The position numbers were made by a program, and so were the translations under genes. Positions 25,196-32,899 of a stretch of DNA of 64,000 nucleotides are shown piece after piece (position 1 is the first letter of the stretch; each line of letters starts with the position of its first letter). Source of the stretch: Aneurinibacillus sp. Ricciae_BoGa-3 (GTDB lineage: Bacteria; Bacillota; Bacilli; Aneurinibacillales; Aneurinibacillaceae); contig NZ_CP116888.1 of NCBI RefSeq assembly GCF_028421645.1, positions 62,001-126,000 on the forward strand, written 5' to 3'. A model generated the notes under the pieces. That model saw only the letters and a list, made by a program, of their open reading frames with translations, made no database searches and had not been told where the DNA came from.

Positions 25196-25480
25196 TCAGT
25201 AGTAATAGCTTCCCTCCAGTGTTTTTATTATTTTATGAGAAAGATTTTTTACATTCAAGCCCGTCATTTCCTGATAATGTTCCAATATATTTCGAAGCGT
25301 TTCAATATCTTTTTTTGTTACTAGTTCATCAACTGTTTTAATCCCTTCATCAGAGCACTCCTCGCATATATTATCCTGTTTCGTTAACTCATTAATCACT
25401 GGACAATCTTTATCTCCATACTTACAACCATGCCGCACACAACAATGTCTTTCGTGAACGCCGTATTTACTCTTATCCAT
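25196..25480 (-). CDS. Cys-rich zinc-binding-like protein (94 aa)
   Basis: The N-terminal half holds a dense Cys/His set (HERHCCVRHGCKYGDKDCPV, then CEEC), likely one or two zinc sites; the C-terminal half is a Lys/Glu helix. I start at ATG 25480, eight bases after AGAGGAG. Similar small Cys-rich proteins occur on Bacillus phages and plasmids; function unknown. Confidence 0.6.
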   Translation of the reverse strand: MDKSKYGVHERHCCVRHGCKYGDKDCPVINELTKQDNICEECSDEGIKTVDELVTKKDIETLRNILEHYQEMTGLNVKNLSHKIIKTLEGSYYY

Positions 25481-25611
25481 ATTCATCGCTCCTCTAAACT
25501 CATAAGTTTTTTTCCTTTTAAGTATCTTTTTAATCCATTGCAATCCTGTTCAGTTTGGTTATTTATGCGTGATAAATCCATATTATCATCAATATGCAAG
25601 TTTGACCAATC

Positions 25612-25652
25612 TGTAAATTTACTTTTACCAAATACATTTTACATGATATTAT
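25612..25652 (+). promoter_or_regulatory. Class 1 palindromic promoter
   Basis: TGTAAA-N6-TTTACC (25612-25629); TTTACC as -35, N17, then TATTAT (25647-25652), 55 bases before the 25708 gene. Confidence 0.7.
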
Positions 25653-25707
25653 ATAAATAATAAATACCTAAATTATTAGCACTTAAAATAGATAAGGACG
25701 GATACAT

Positions 25708-25944
25708 ATGGACAACAAACTACAAATCCTAAAAAATGATATCGCTTTTCAACAGGAAAATTACGATTCTGGTCGCCAATCTGTAAAAGAGGAATTAGAA
25801 AGGTTGCTAAAAGATTTCGATGTATCCTCTATCGAAGGAATAGCGATTAATCTTACAGAAATCCTAAGAAAAGCGCAAGAAGTTGCGGTAAAAGAAATTG
25901 GCTTAAATAAAACGAAGGGAATTGTTAAATTTATTGAATCATAA
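25708..25944 (+). CDS. Unknown helical protein (78 aa)
   Basis: Charged helices (LQILKNDIAFQQENYDSGRQ) and no motif; not recognised. Ribosome site AAGGACGG upstream. Under a class 1 promoter. Confidence 0.6.
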   Translation: MDNKLQILKNDIAFQQENYDSGRQSVKEELERLLKDFDVSSIEGIAINLTEILRKAQEVAVKEIGLNKTKGIVKFIES

Positions 25945-26048
25945 TAAAAGAAACAAAGATATAAATTACAAGCTTCCCCCTTATAATAAAAGGATATAAA
26001 TAATCAGGATAAAAACACACTTTATCATTTATTTAGGAGGGTTCTATT

Positions 26049-26762
26049 ATGAACTACGGAATTAAAATAGGTTATTTAATCATTGAAAATGGTGAGTACA
26101 CGGATGTAGTCGCTTGGGAAGACATTAAACCCTATTTAGATAGAGGATGCGATTATACCGAATGTTACTATGTTGTGGACAATGATACGGATTTAGTCCC
26201 AGATGAAGCAAAAGATTATCACCTTGTCATGTCCGATGCAGAAAAGGAATTAAAACGTATCAAGGAGAGACACGTAGAATCATTCTTTGGCATTCCCGTG
26301 TTTGCATGGAAAGAATACAACGGGATTGATGAAAGTGGAAATCTATTTGTAAATGTAGAGTTCTTCTTGGAATCACTCAAGCAGTACAACGGGCTGGATA
26401 TCAATGTGCTCCATGATTGGGCAATTGATATTTGGACAGATGAAGGAAAGAAACTCGATAGCTTCTCCCTGATTGAGGTTCCAGAGTTCCGTGAAGCTCT
26501 GCAGGCTATTGTCAGCAAACCTATCCCCTCTCTTGAAACAAAAATTCGCACAACCGTGAAGAAGGCGTTCCAAGATAATGGCACTTTTGATGATGTTAAA
26601 TTCTATCAAATCCGCCATGTAGTAGATGTTCTTTTAGCCAAAGCCGATGAAATAAAAAGACAAGAACCAAACGCCTCGGAAGAAGATATCATGCAAATGG
26701 TTGACACCGAAGTGGTCAATGTCATCGATAACCATATTCGGGAGTGGTCTTTAGAAGACTAG
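26049..26762 (+). CDS. Unknown 237-aa acidic protein
   Basis: Not recognised. Strongly acidic and soluble, with an alternation of helices and strands; the C-terminus (EEDIMQMVDTEVVNVIDNHI) is helical. ATTTAGGAGGGTTCTATT precedes the ATG. A terminator follows at 26798. Confidence 0.7.
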   Translation: MNYGIKIGYLIIENGEYTDVVAWEDIKPYLDRGCDYTECYYVVDNDTDLVPDEAKDYHLVMSDAEKELKRIKERHVESFFGIPVFAWKEYNGIDESGNLFVNVEFFLESLKQYNGLDINVLHDWAIDIWTDEGKKLDSFSLIEVPEFREALQAIVSKPIPSLETKIRTTVKKAFQDNGTFDDVKFYQIRHVVDVLLAKADEIKRQEPNASEEDIMQMVDTEVVNVIDNHIREWSLED

Positions 26763-26797
26763 ATATTGAGGTTAGGCGATTCAAAGGCAGAAACGAC

Positions 26798-26834
26798 AAA
26801 CCAAGGATAAGTCATTTCTTATCTTTGGTTTTTT
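26798..26834 (+). terminator. Terminator after 26049-26762
   Basis: AAACCAAGGATAAG/CTTATCTTTGGTTT stem with TTTT tail on the plus strand. Confidence 0.8.
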
Positions 26835-26859
26835 GAATCTAACAATAGGAGCGTAAACA

Positions 26860-27132
26860 ATGGGCGAAATCGCTGATTATTACATCGAGCGTCAATTTCA
26901 ACGGCATATGCACCCTGAACGGGAAATCGTGCGGGAGAAAAAGGAAAGACAGTATCAGATGGAATCACTGGATGATAACGGACTGATGCAAAAAGCTGAA
27001 CAAGCCATAAAAGCAAAACGATACAATGAACGTTTCATCGCTATCTGTGAAAAGATTCTTAAGCAGAATCCCCCTGCCCTATCAGAAAAACAACGCAACT
27101 GCTTCTATGGATTGCTTGGTGATTCGCTTTAA
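26860..27132 (+). CDS. Unknown 90-aa charged protein
   Basis: MGEIADYYIERQFQRHMHPE starts a helical, Arg/Glu/Gln-rich protein. It resembles small phage proteins that begin with the same DYY..R pattern, but I do not recognise a function. Weak ribosome site (AATAGGAGCG). Confidence 0.6.
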   Translation: MGEIADYYIERQFQRHMHPEREIVREKKERQYQMESLDDNGLMQKAEQAIKAKRYNERFIAICEKILKQNPPALSEKQRNCFYGLLGDSL

Positions 27133-27239
27133 AGAAATAGAACAATATGAATGGTTTTTTTAGTCGATAATATATGTTCCAACTTCAAATGTAAGTAATC
27201 TGTTGAAATGTTTATGATGGACAATAGCGCAATAACAGA

Positions 27240-27275
27240 AAAAGGAGAGTGCTGATATAAAAGCATTCTCCTTTC
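27240..27275 (+). terminator. Terminator after 26860-27132
   Basis: AAAGGAGA and TCTCCTTT pair, with TGCT/AGCA extension; T-rich tail. Confidence 0.65.
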
Positions 27276-27365
27276 ATTTTATTATCTTGTTTTCTCTTTG
27301 TTTTATTATTATAGACAATGACATTGCATTCCTTCTGTTAGAAAACGAAAAGCCCCCTAATGGAA

Positions 27366-27884
27366 CTATTCTTCTAAAGCCAATAATGCTTTTACACGAT
27401 TGATTTCTTCATCTGTGTGGACTACACCCCCTGTGTTAAAATCAATATAATACTGCAAAACTTCCTTACGTGTCTGCAATTGATTGATATTGATTTTTAT
27501 CCCTTGATTCATTCTTGGTCTATCTTCATAATCCCTAGAGTAAGCTCCAAACACCTTGATTTCGTTGTTTACAAAGCGTGTGATGGCAATACTTCTTTGT
27601 AACCCATCTACACAAACGAACGCTTTGTAGGCGGTTTTTGCTTCGCTTTGCCACCACGGACAATTTAAATAAATGACCCGTGCCGTTTTTCCTCCTCGAA
27701 GCAAAAACTCAAGGTAACGTATCTGTTGTTCTTCCGTCCAGACTGGACCTCTTTGGAAATCAGGATTCATTTCAAGACCATACTCTTTTTGCCACTTTTC
27801 AATCTGTATTACGAATTGTTCTAAATCGTAATCCACTTCCCAACTGCCGACACGGGTAAATTGAGGGATATCTCTGTATTTCAT
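27366..27884 (-). CDS. DUF262/ParB-like (GmrSD N-terminal type) protein
   Basis: 172 aa. NPDFQRGPVW (residues 40-49) and VDGLQRSIA (92-100) are the paired signatures of the DUF262 domain, a ParB/sulfiredoxin-fold nucleotidase found in GmrS/GmrD restriction enzymes. The usual DGQQR reads DGLQR. GmrSD enzymes add a DUF1524 HNH domain, which is missing here and not encoded nearby, so this is a solo domain. Start after CCAGGAGGTATTCAG. Confidence 0.75.
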   Translation of the reverse strand: MKYRDIPQFTRVGSWEVDYDLEQFVIQIEKWQKEYGLEMNPDFQRGPVWTEEQQIRYLEFLLRGGKTARVIYLNCPWWQSEAKTAYKAFVCVDGLQRSIAITRFVNNEIKVFGAYSRDYEDRPRMNQGIKININQLQTRKEVLQYYIDFNTGGVVHTDEEINRVKALLALEE

Positions 27885-27988
27885 CTGAATACCTCCTGGT
27901 TAATCGTGTTCAAATCATAAACACCTTTATTATCAAATATTGATGTATTATATGCGTTGTTTCCATCGTCTATTAGATTGCTAATATA

Positions 27989-28018
27989 AAAATAGAGAGG
28001 TACAATATCCTCCCTATC
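27989..28018 (-). terminator. Terminator after 28029-28244
   Basis: ATAGGGAGG/CCTCTCTAT hairpin then TTTTTAT on the minus strand. Confidence 0.7.
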
Positions 28019-28028
28019 TACCTTTCTA

Positions 28029-28244
28029 TTATTCGGTTAGCACCATGTCGAAATATTCACCCTGACACTCTCCGCTAATCACAACACTATGAAAGTATCC
28101 GCTACCTTTATACCATTGAATCGTTTCCGCAATGGCTTTATACGTCCAATAGCTTCGTTTCCCAACACGGTCAGGATTTCGGAGCTTCCCCCTACTTTTA
28201 ACAACCGTAAAAACCTCATATTGGAGGCGGTTGCCATGCAACAA
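28029..28244 (-). CDS. Unknown protein, N-terminus uncertain
   Basis: Up to 71 aa; the part YEVFTVVKSRGKLRNPDRVG...YKGSGYFHSVV looks coding and a terminator follows. The TTG start overlaps the start of the divergent gene and has no ribosome site, so the 5' end may be lost. Not recognised. Confidence 0.45.
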   Translation of the reverse strand: MLHGNRLQYEVFTVVKSRGKLRNPDRVGKRSYWTYKAIAETIQWYKGSGYFHSVVISGECQGEYFDMVLTE

Positions 28245-28502
28245 AACGCAGAGATTATCACGTTACAAGACAAGTTTGGAAATAGTGTTGAGGTTTTTAA
28301 AAGACCTTTAGAAGTGGGGGATAGAGTGGTAATTATGGATGATGAAAAAAATAGGACACTCTTATACCATATACCAACCCAAAAATATGTGGTTTCTACC
28401 GTAACAAAGATAATTGATGAAGGATACAATGAGCGAAGAATTGTAACTGATGCAATTGGCGGTAGTTGGCGTGAAGTTTTGGTTTATCAAGTCATTGAAT
28501 AA
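28236..28502 (+). CDS. Unknown 88-aa protein
   Basis: Beta-rich, with a KOW/SH3-like feel (RPLEVGDRVVIMDDEKNRT). ATG 28236 follows TTGGAGGCGGTTGCC; the longer upstream frame overlaps a minus-strand gene and lacks a site. Not recognised. Confidence 0.6.
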   Translation: MQQNAEIITLQDKFGNSVEVFKRPLEVGDRVVIMDDEKNRTLLYHIPTQKYVVSTVTKIIDEGYNERRIVTDAIGGSWREVLVYQVIE

Positions 28503-28506
28503 ATTT

Positions 28507-28542
28507 AAAAAAGAGGTTGGTACGATAGTACCACCTCTTTTC
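28507..28542 (+). terminator. Terminator after 28236-28502
   Basis: AAAGAGGTTGGTAC/GTACCACCTCTTT stem, tetraloop, short T tail on the plus strand. Confidence 0.75.
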
Positions 28543-28591
28543 TATGAGCACTACTAGAGAACTCCCATTTCATTAATTAAGTGGACACGGC

Positions 28592-28960
28592 TTATTCCCT
28601 AATAAAAATACACGATTCCTGAATCAATAATCGTAGTGAATTATCTTTTATTTGTTGTATATCATCTTGTGTTTTCACTTGTAACACGATGATGTTCTTT
28701 TTTATTTTCCCTGTAGAAAGTAAAGAAAAAAGATGGTCAATGGGATTTTCGCCTTGTTCCTCATTTTCTTCTTCCCAAGCTAAGATTTGTTCAATATGCA
28801 GAAGTTGAAACTGATAATCTGTGGTAACCTGTATTCCTGTCTGGTTTTGATACCGTTCAGCGATTCTACCCAATACTTTGCTTCTCTCTTGTTTATCGGT
28901 TCCACTAAATTGATGTACGGGTAGATTGGTTAAAATATGCTTGAATCCTGTTTCGCTCAT
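28592..28960 (-). CDS. Unknown 122-aa protein downstream of ART-like copy 2
   Basis: Soluble alpha/beta (SGTDKQERSKVLGRIAERYQ). Lies 36 bases downstream of ART-like copy 2 in the same direction, in the position where the 56-aa protein follows copy 1. GAAGGAGCTTTGCT precedes the ATG. Could be a partner or immunity factor; not recognised. Confidence 0.6.
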   Translation of the reverse strand: MSETGFKHILTNLPVHQFSGTDKQERSKVLGRIAERYQNQTGIQVTTDYQFQLLHIEQILAWEEENEEQGENPIDHLFSLLSTGKIKKNIIVLQVKTQDDIQQIKDNSLRLLIQESCIFIRE

Positions 28961-28996
28961 AGCAAAGCTCCTTCTATTTCATAAGTTTAATACTTG

Positions 28997-29797
28997 TTAG
29001 CTGTCTATCTTTGTTACATCCAATACCGCTTCAGGATGAATAAGTATTTCCTGCTCATTGCGGTCGTCAATGTAATCAATGACATCATCAATATGTACCT
29101 TTCCCTGGTATACCATGCCGTTTGTATCAAAACGATTGGCAAAGAAATTCGCTACTTTTTGATTGGTTGTCCAACTGTAGGCATCTCTATAGGGAGTTGA
29201 ACGGCTTCCTTCTCCACGAAATACTGTGATAAACCCATCGCTGTCTGATTTTAACTTCCGTTTAAAACTCTTATCTGGATTTAACTCTAAAACGTCTTCT
29301 AAAATGTTTCGGTCTATCAAATCAAAACCATACTCCATCCTTACATACAGTTCTTTAAATACCTCATATTTTTTGTCGAGTGGAATTTCTTCATACAAAT
29401 CATGAAAGACAGACAAGGCAAAACGCTTTTCTGCTAAAACCAAAATTTTATCATAATCCCCTTCTGCTAATAATTGGGGTATCTGTTGTCTGCGTTCGGC
29501 TATTGTCTCTTTAATCCGATAAAATTCAAGTGTATGTTGGTCGAGATTCATCATTTCTACATATATCAAGTCTTCATGATAGACATACGGGAACAGCAGA
29601 TTCGTTGAAAGAAGAAGGTTGTCGGGAGAAACCTGCAGGTATTCCATTGTCCTCACCATTTGACCGTTAGAAGGAACCGCATATTTGCCACTTTCCTCAA
29701 TCATTGCCCTGATTTTCTTATCTTCTAAGAATCTAAAAGGTAGAACCATATTCTGCTCAATAAATTGTTTCACCATCTCATGTAAGACACTATCCAT
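28997..29797 (-). CDS. ADP-ribosyltransferase-like protein, copy 2
   Basis: 266 aa, paralogue of 19657-20463 (both share YEVFKE[LV]Y, YGF, ILE[DE]V and the C-terminal domain). R-S-E signature intact: Arg194 in VFRGEG, Ser208-Trp-Thr, Glu248-x-Glu250 (RNEQEIL). No secretion signal. The N-terminal 150 residues diverge from copy 1, suggesting different targets or partners. Part of a tight minus-strand run with 29825-30157 and 30180-31787. Confidence 0.65.
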   Translation of the reverse strand: MDSVLHEMVKQFIEQNMVLPFRFLEDKKIRAMIEESGKYAVPSNGQMVRTMEYLQVSPDNLLLSTNLLFPYVYHEDLIYVEMMNLDQHTLEFYRIKETIAERRQQIPQLLAEGDYDKILVLAEKRFALSVFHDLYEEIPLDKKYEVFKELYVRMEYGFDLIDRNILEDVLELNPDKSFKRKLKSDSDGFITVFRGEGSRSTPYRDAYSWTTNQKVANFFANRFDTNGMVYQGKVHIDDVIDYIDDRNEQEILIHPEAVLDVTKIDS

Positions 29798-29824
29798 GCT
29801 TATACACCCTCTCTATTCACACCG

Positions 29825-30157
29825 CTATTGCTTTACTTGAGTTTGAATCTCAAACTCGATGCCGAACGTCTGTTGAGACGGACTTGGTGACTTTTGTATG
29901 ACTTTGAATCCTGTAAAGGAACAGATGTCGTTATCCGCAAAGATGGTAGCAAACACATCGCAAATTTCTAAGGATAAACCCGCAAGAATTTCGAACTCGT
30001 CATGAGCCATGTTGATAGTGTGGTTATCCAGTGTAAAGTGTCGTTGTATCGTTACATAATCTCTTTCATCCTGAGCTTGTTGTTCTGAAACCAACATAGA
30101 AGGAAAACTATCTTGAAGGTAGGTTTGTAAGTTTTGTTCCAAACTTGATATATTCAT
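29825..30157 (-). CDS. Unknown 110-aa protein
   Basis: MNISSLEQNLQTYLQ opens an alpha/beta protein. ATG 30157 has AAAGGAGGGAAATAAC before it, so the longer frame is rejected. Twenty-two bases downstream of the 535-aa gene and 27 bases upstream of ART-like copy 2; likely one operon. Not recognised. Confidence 0.65.
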   Translation of the reverse strand: MNISSLEQNLQTYLQDSFPSMLVSEQQAQDERDYVTIQRHFTLDNHTINMAHDEFEILAGLSLEICDVFATIFADNDICSFTGFKVIQKSPSPSQQTFGIEFEIQTQVKQ

Positions 30158-30179
30158 GTTATTTCCCTCCTTTTTGAAT

Positions 30180-31787
30180 TTATAATGATAAACCGCATTT
30201 GCTACTTGGTGAAATCTTTTCATACATGTTTTTCACGCTTACCCGAATATTATTATTGGCATTAAGGTAAAACAGATTGGTGTCATTCTTACTCATTTGG
30301 TTCATAACTTTTTCGTAAAACTTATGAGAAAATATTGCTGTGTTAATAAATACAGCATCCACACTATCAAGCGTTTTCAAATCTGTACGAATAGCATCGG
30401 GATGGATAACGATAAAGGATGGTAAGGTTTCTTTGATTTTGTTCTGCCAATTCGGATGTCCTCCGATAATGACGACTTTGTGCTGTTGTAGCTTATCCAC
30501 CATACCCTCTAAATCGATAGCCTGACTCTCCTCTTCTTGATTCTCCTGTTCCAAGGAATAAATATAATCACAAAGCGCATGTACCTCCTTGCTTTTGTCC
30601 TCCATCTGCTCTTTTTCAGCTTTTAGCGACGCATTTTCTTTCTGCAGACGCTTTAACTCTTCCCATAGCTTGTTGTTTTCATCCTTCAATTTCGCTTCGT
30701 TTGCCTTCATTTCTTCTTGCTGGCTTTTTATTCTCTCTTCTTTCACAGCCAATTCTTTTTCATATTCACGCAGTTCATAATAAAAGTCATCCTGTAATTG
30801 ATTAAAGTAAATGCCTTTCGCTCGGTTGTATTCACCCGCTAGAGCTTTCATAAAGAAACAAGCGATGACGAAGTTATCAAGGTCTTCTTCTCCCATTTGG
30901 TTGCCTTCTTGTCCGTTAATCGCCTCAAACATAATTTGTTCAAGGTCTTCTGGTGTAAGAACATTCGAAGAGGTTAAATCCATTTCGTTAATCCCCAACA
31001 CCTTTAACCATCCAGAATAAGCTCCAATGTACTTCGATATCCCTTGATTAAAGACTTTTGTTCGTACCTCTTCGTATTCTTCTTTAGTTAATCCTTTAAG
31101 AGAATTGATTTTTTTGGTTTCCTCATTAATTATCCCGTCAAATAGAATATCAAGTGGAATGGTTCGGTTTTTCTTCGCAATAAAATAACGTTCATACAAA
31201 TTATCCATACGTTCTCGGTTCTTATTGAAGTTCTCTTCGGTAAAATACATCTGTTTTACAAGCAAATCCTCTGTGTACCGAATAAAGAGGCTTTGAAAGT
31301 ACTGACCGTATTCGGTTTGCATATCGATATGTACGCCTTCTCTTTGACAAAGATACAACAAAACAACATTGTGGAAGAACAAATCGCTTTCGCTTGTTTT
31401 ATCTTCCCCGCCCATTTTTCGTTGGAACGCCATTGAAAAATCGTCGATTCGAACACGCTGTCTATTCTTAATAAAATTCCAACAGAATTTGTATCCCTTT
31501 TTAATCAACTTATATATCAGGTCAAAATCATTATGGTTGTAGCACCATTCGACAATGCCAGCCACTTTCTTCATCCGCACTTCTTTATCTATGGTATAAC
31601 GTGTAAAGGTGACATCATCATAGAAGCCACTATTTTTATAGGTTTCATAATAATCCAGTTTGTTTGCTTCATAGATGGTATCAATTTCTTCATGGAGGAA
31701 CGTTCTTGCCCCTAATGCAACAATTAAATAGAGTCGTATGTTTATCGTAAACGGTTCAGACTTATTTGTCGTATGCGGTTTATACAT
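30180..31787 (-). CDS. Coiled-coil protein with C-terminal DUF2325-like domain
   Basis: 535 aa. Residues about 1-330 are helical and unrecognised; about 335-410 is a long Glu/Lys coiled coil. The last 95 residues (KVVIIGGHPNWQNKIKETL, VDAVFINTAIFSHKFYEKV, FYLNANN) match the DUF2325 pattern, a small Rossmann-like domain starting GGH. Start after AAGGAGTTTTTTGAT. First gene of a run leading to ART-like copy 2, driven by a class 1 promoter. Confidence 0.65.
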   Translation of the reverse strand: MYKPHTTNKSEPFTINIRLYLIVALGARTFLHEEIDTIYEANKLDYYETYKNSGFYDDVTFTRYTIDKEVRMKKVAGIVEWCYNHNDFDLIYKLIKKGYKFCWNFIKNRQRVRIDDFSMAFQRKMGGEDKTSESDLFFHNVVLLYLCQREGVHIDMQTEYGQYFQSLFIRYTEDLLVKQMYFTEENFNKNRERMDNLYERYFIAKKNRTIPLDILFDGIINEETKKINSLKGLTKEEYEEVRTKVFNQGISKYIGAYSGWLKVLGINEMDLTSSNVLTPEDLEQIMFEAINGQEGNQMGEEDLDNFVIACFFMKALAGEYNRAKGIYFNQLQDDFYYELREYEKELAVKEERIKSQQEEMKANEAKLKDENNKLWEELKRLQKENASLKAEKEQMEDKSKEVHALCDYIYSLEQENQEEESQAIDLEGMVDKLQQHKVVIIGGHPNWQNKIKETLPSFIVIHPDAIRTDLKTLDSVDAVFINTAIFSHKFYEKVMNQMSKNDTNLFYLNANNNIRVSVKNMYEKISPSSKCGLSL

Positions 31788-31941
31788 ATCAAAAAACTCC
31801 TTTAAGATAAGGATGTATTAGTCTTCACAATCGTTATTGTTTCATTGGTTCGGAATACTTGTTTTCAAGCCAATTAAGTTCGATATCTACAAGGTGTTTC
31901 TTCCATATTCAATGTGTGATTTAGGCTGATTGCATAATTTC

Positions 31942-31982
31942 ATTTTATCTGTAATTAATTTTTATGTCAATTATTTTTTACC
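31942..31982 (-). promoter_or_regulatory. Class 1 palindromic promoter
   Basis: TGTCAA-N6-TTTACC (31965-31982); minus strand reads TTGACA-N17-TAAAAT (31942-31947), toward the 535-aa gene and ART-like copy 2. Confidence 0.7.
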
Positions 31983-32023
31983 AATTACTTCTTTAGATAT
32001 CGAGACAATATATACATTTTGCT

Positions 32024-32067
32024 AAAAAAAAACCACACAGCGAAAATCCAATTGGCTGTGTGGTTTA
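32024..32067 (-). terminator. Terminator after the 32088-32729 unit
   Basis: AAACCACACAGC/GCTGTGTGGTTT stem followed by nine T residues on the minus strand. Confidence 0.85.
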
Positions 32068-32087
32068 TCAAAACGTCAATTCATTTA

Positions 32088-32219
32088 TTAGAAAGGTTTG
32101 TTAGGATACCATACTTGTAGATACAACGCATGGTCGTAATCATTATAAGACGCCTTCACTGTTCTTCCGTTTGCTGTGAACGTGTCTGGAATGTTATTGT
32201 TTTGCAGTTCCTTGTCCAC
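32088..32219 (-). CDS. Possible 43-aa protein
   Basis: GTG frame reading DKELQNNNIPDTFTANGRTV...YLQVWYPNKPF, protein-like and directly before a strong terminator. It is in frame with, and separated by two stop codons from, the 32265-32729 gene, so it may be that gene's old C-terminus. Ribosome site weak. Confidence 0.35.
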   Translation of the reverse strand: MDKELQNNNIPDTFTANGRTVKASYNDYDHALYLQVWYPNKPF

Positions 32220-32264
32220 TTATTTTTGGATGATTAATTTTCCTTCTCTTAAAGAATTGCTTGA

Positions 32265-32729
32265 TTACGCCAATGAATCTTCAGCAACTTGTTTTAACTG
32301 TTCTAAGGTGTGCCTATACGTTTCTTTTGTGGTTCCAAGCGGAAAGAAAATACAAAGTTCATGTCGTTCGGCAAAACCTGTTTCATCCCCTACCATCACC
32401 ACAATGCCTTGTTCTACTTCTTTCGAAAGGATTTCTGCCTTACGCTTTAGTTTGGCTAACACTTCGTCGCTTTTCAAGTTTCGTTCAATAGCAAAATCTC
32501 TGTCAATCTCAAATTTCTGTTTGTCATGAGAATATTCTTCGTCATAGAGATAACCAAACTGGTCATCGAGTGTCACCAGATACCCCTCTTCCTCTTTACC
32601 GAATCCCTCTCGGTTTATCCATTCTTCTGCCTCTTGCATACCCTCTGGTGGTGTTTTAACATGGTCGAAATATTCATCACATCGATTTTTGATAAAGAAT
32701 AACTTTGCTCCGTTCATATTGGTGTACAT
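32265..32729 (-). CDS. Unknown 154-aa protein
   Basis: Acidic/basic helical mid-part (RDFAIERNLKSDEVLAKLKR) followed by GIVVMVGDETGF. ATG 32729 follows GGGAGGGCTAGTTG. Not recognised. Class 1 promoter upstream. Confidence 0.65.
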   Translation of the reverse strand: MYTNMNGAKLFFIKNRCDEYFDHVKTPPEGMQEAEEWINREGFGKEEEGYLVTLDDQFGYLYDEEYSHDKQKFEIDRDFAIERNLKSDEVLAKLKRKAEILSKEVEQGIVVMVGDETGFAERHELCIFFPLGTTKETYRHTLEQLKQVAEDSLA

Positions 32730-32778
32730 CAACTAGCCCTCCCATTCGTGTTTAGGTGTATTTCTTATTCGCATTACC

Positions 32779-32819
32779 ATTATATTCTTTTACATTAATA
32801 TTGTAAATTATTTTTTACA
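32779..32819 (-). promoter_or_regulatory. Class 1 palindromic promoter
   Basis: TGTAAA-N6-TTTACA (32802-32819), a perfect inverted repeat in its half-sites. Minus strand: TTTACA-N17-TATAAT (32779-32784) toward 32265-32729. It also lies 80 bases upstream of the divergent HNH-derived gene. Confidence 0.8.
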
Positions 32820-32899
32820 TAAGATTTATTGTATTTTTTACCCATATAATCGTGTTATAATACTAACAGTATGACGGACAACATAGGAGGATGGAGATA

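Noticed and set aside
26219..26618. Minus-strand frames opposite 26049-26762
   Set aside because: Mirror frames of a well supported acidic gene; Ser/Leu-rich composition typical of antisense reading.
27366..27884. DUF262 protein as a complete GmrSD restriction system
   Set aside because: The DUF1524 HNH part is missing and no neighbour encodes it.
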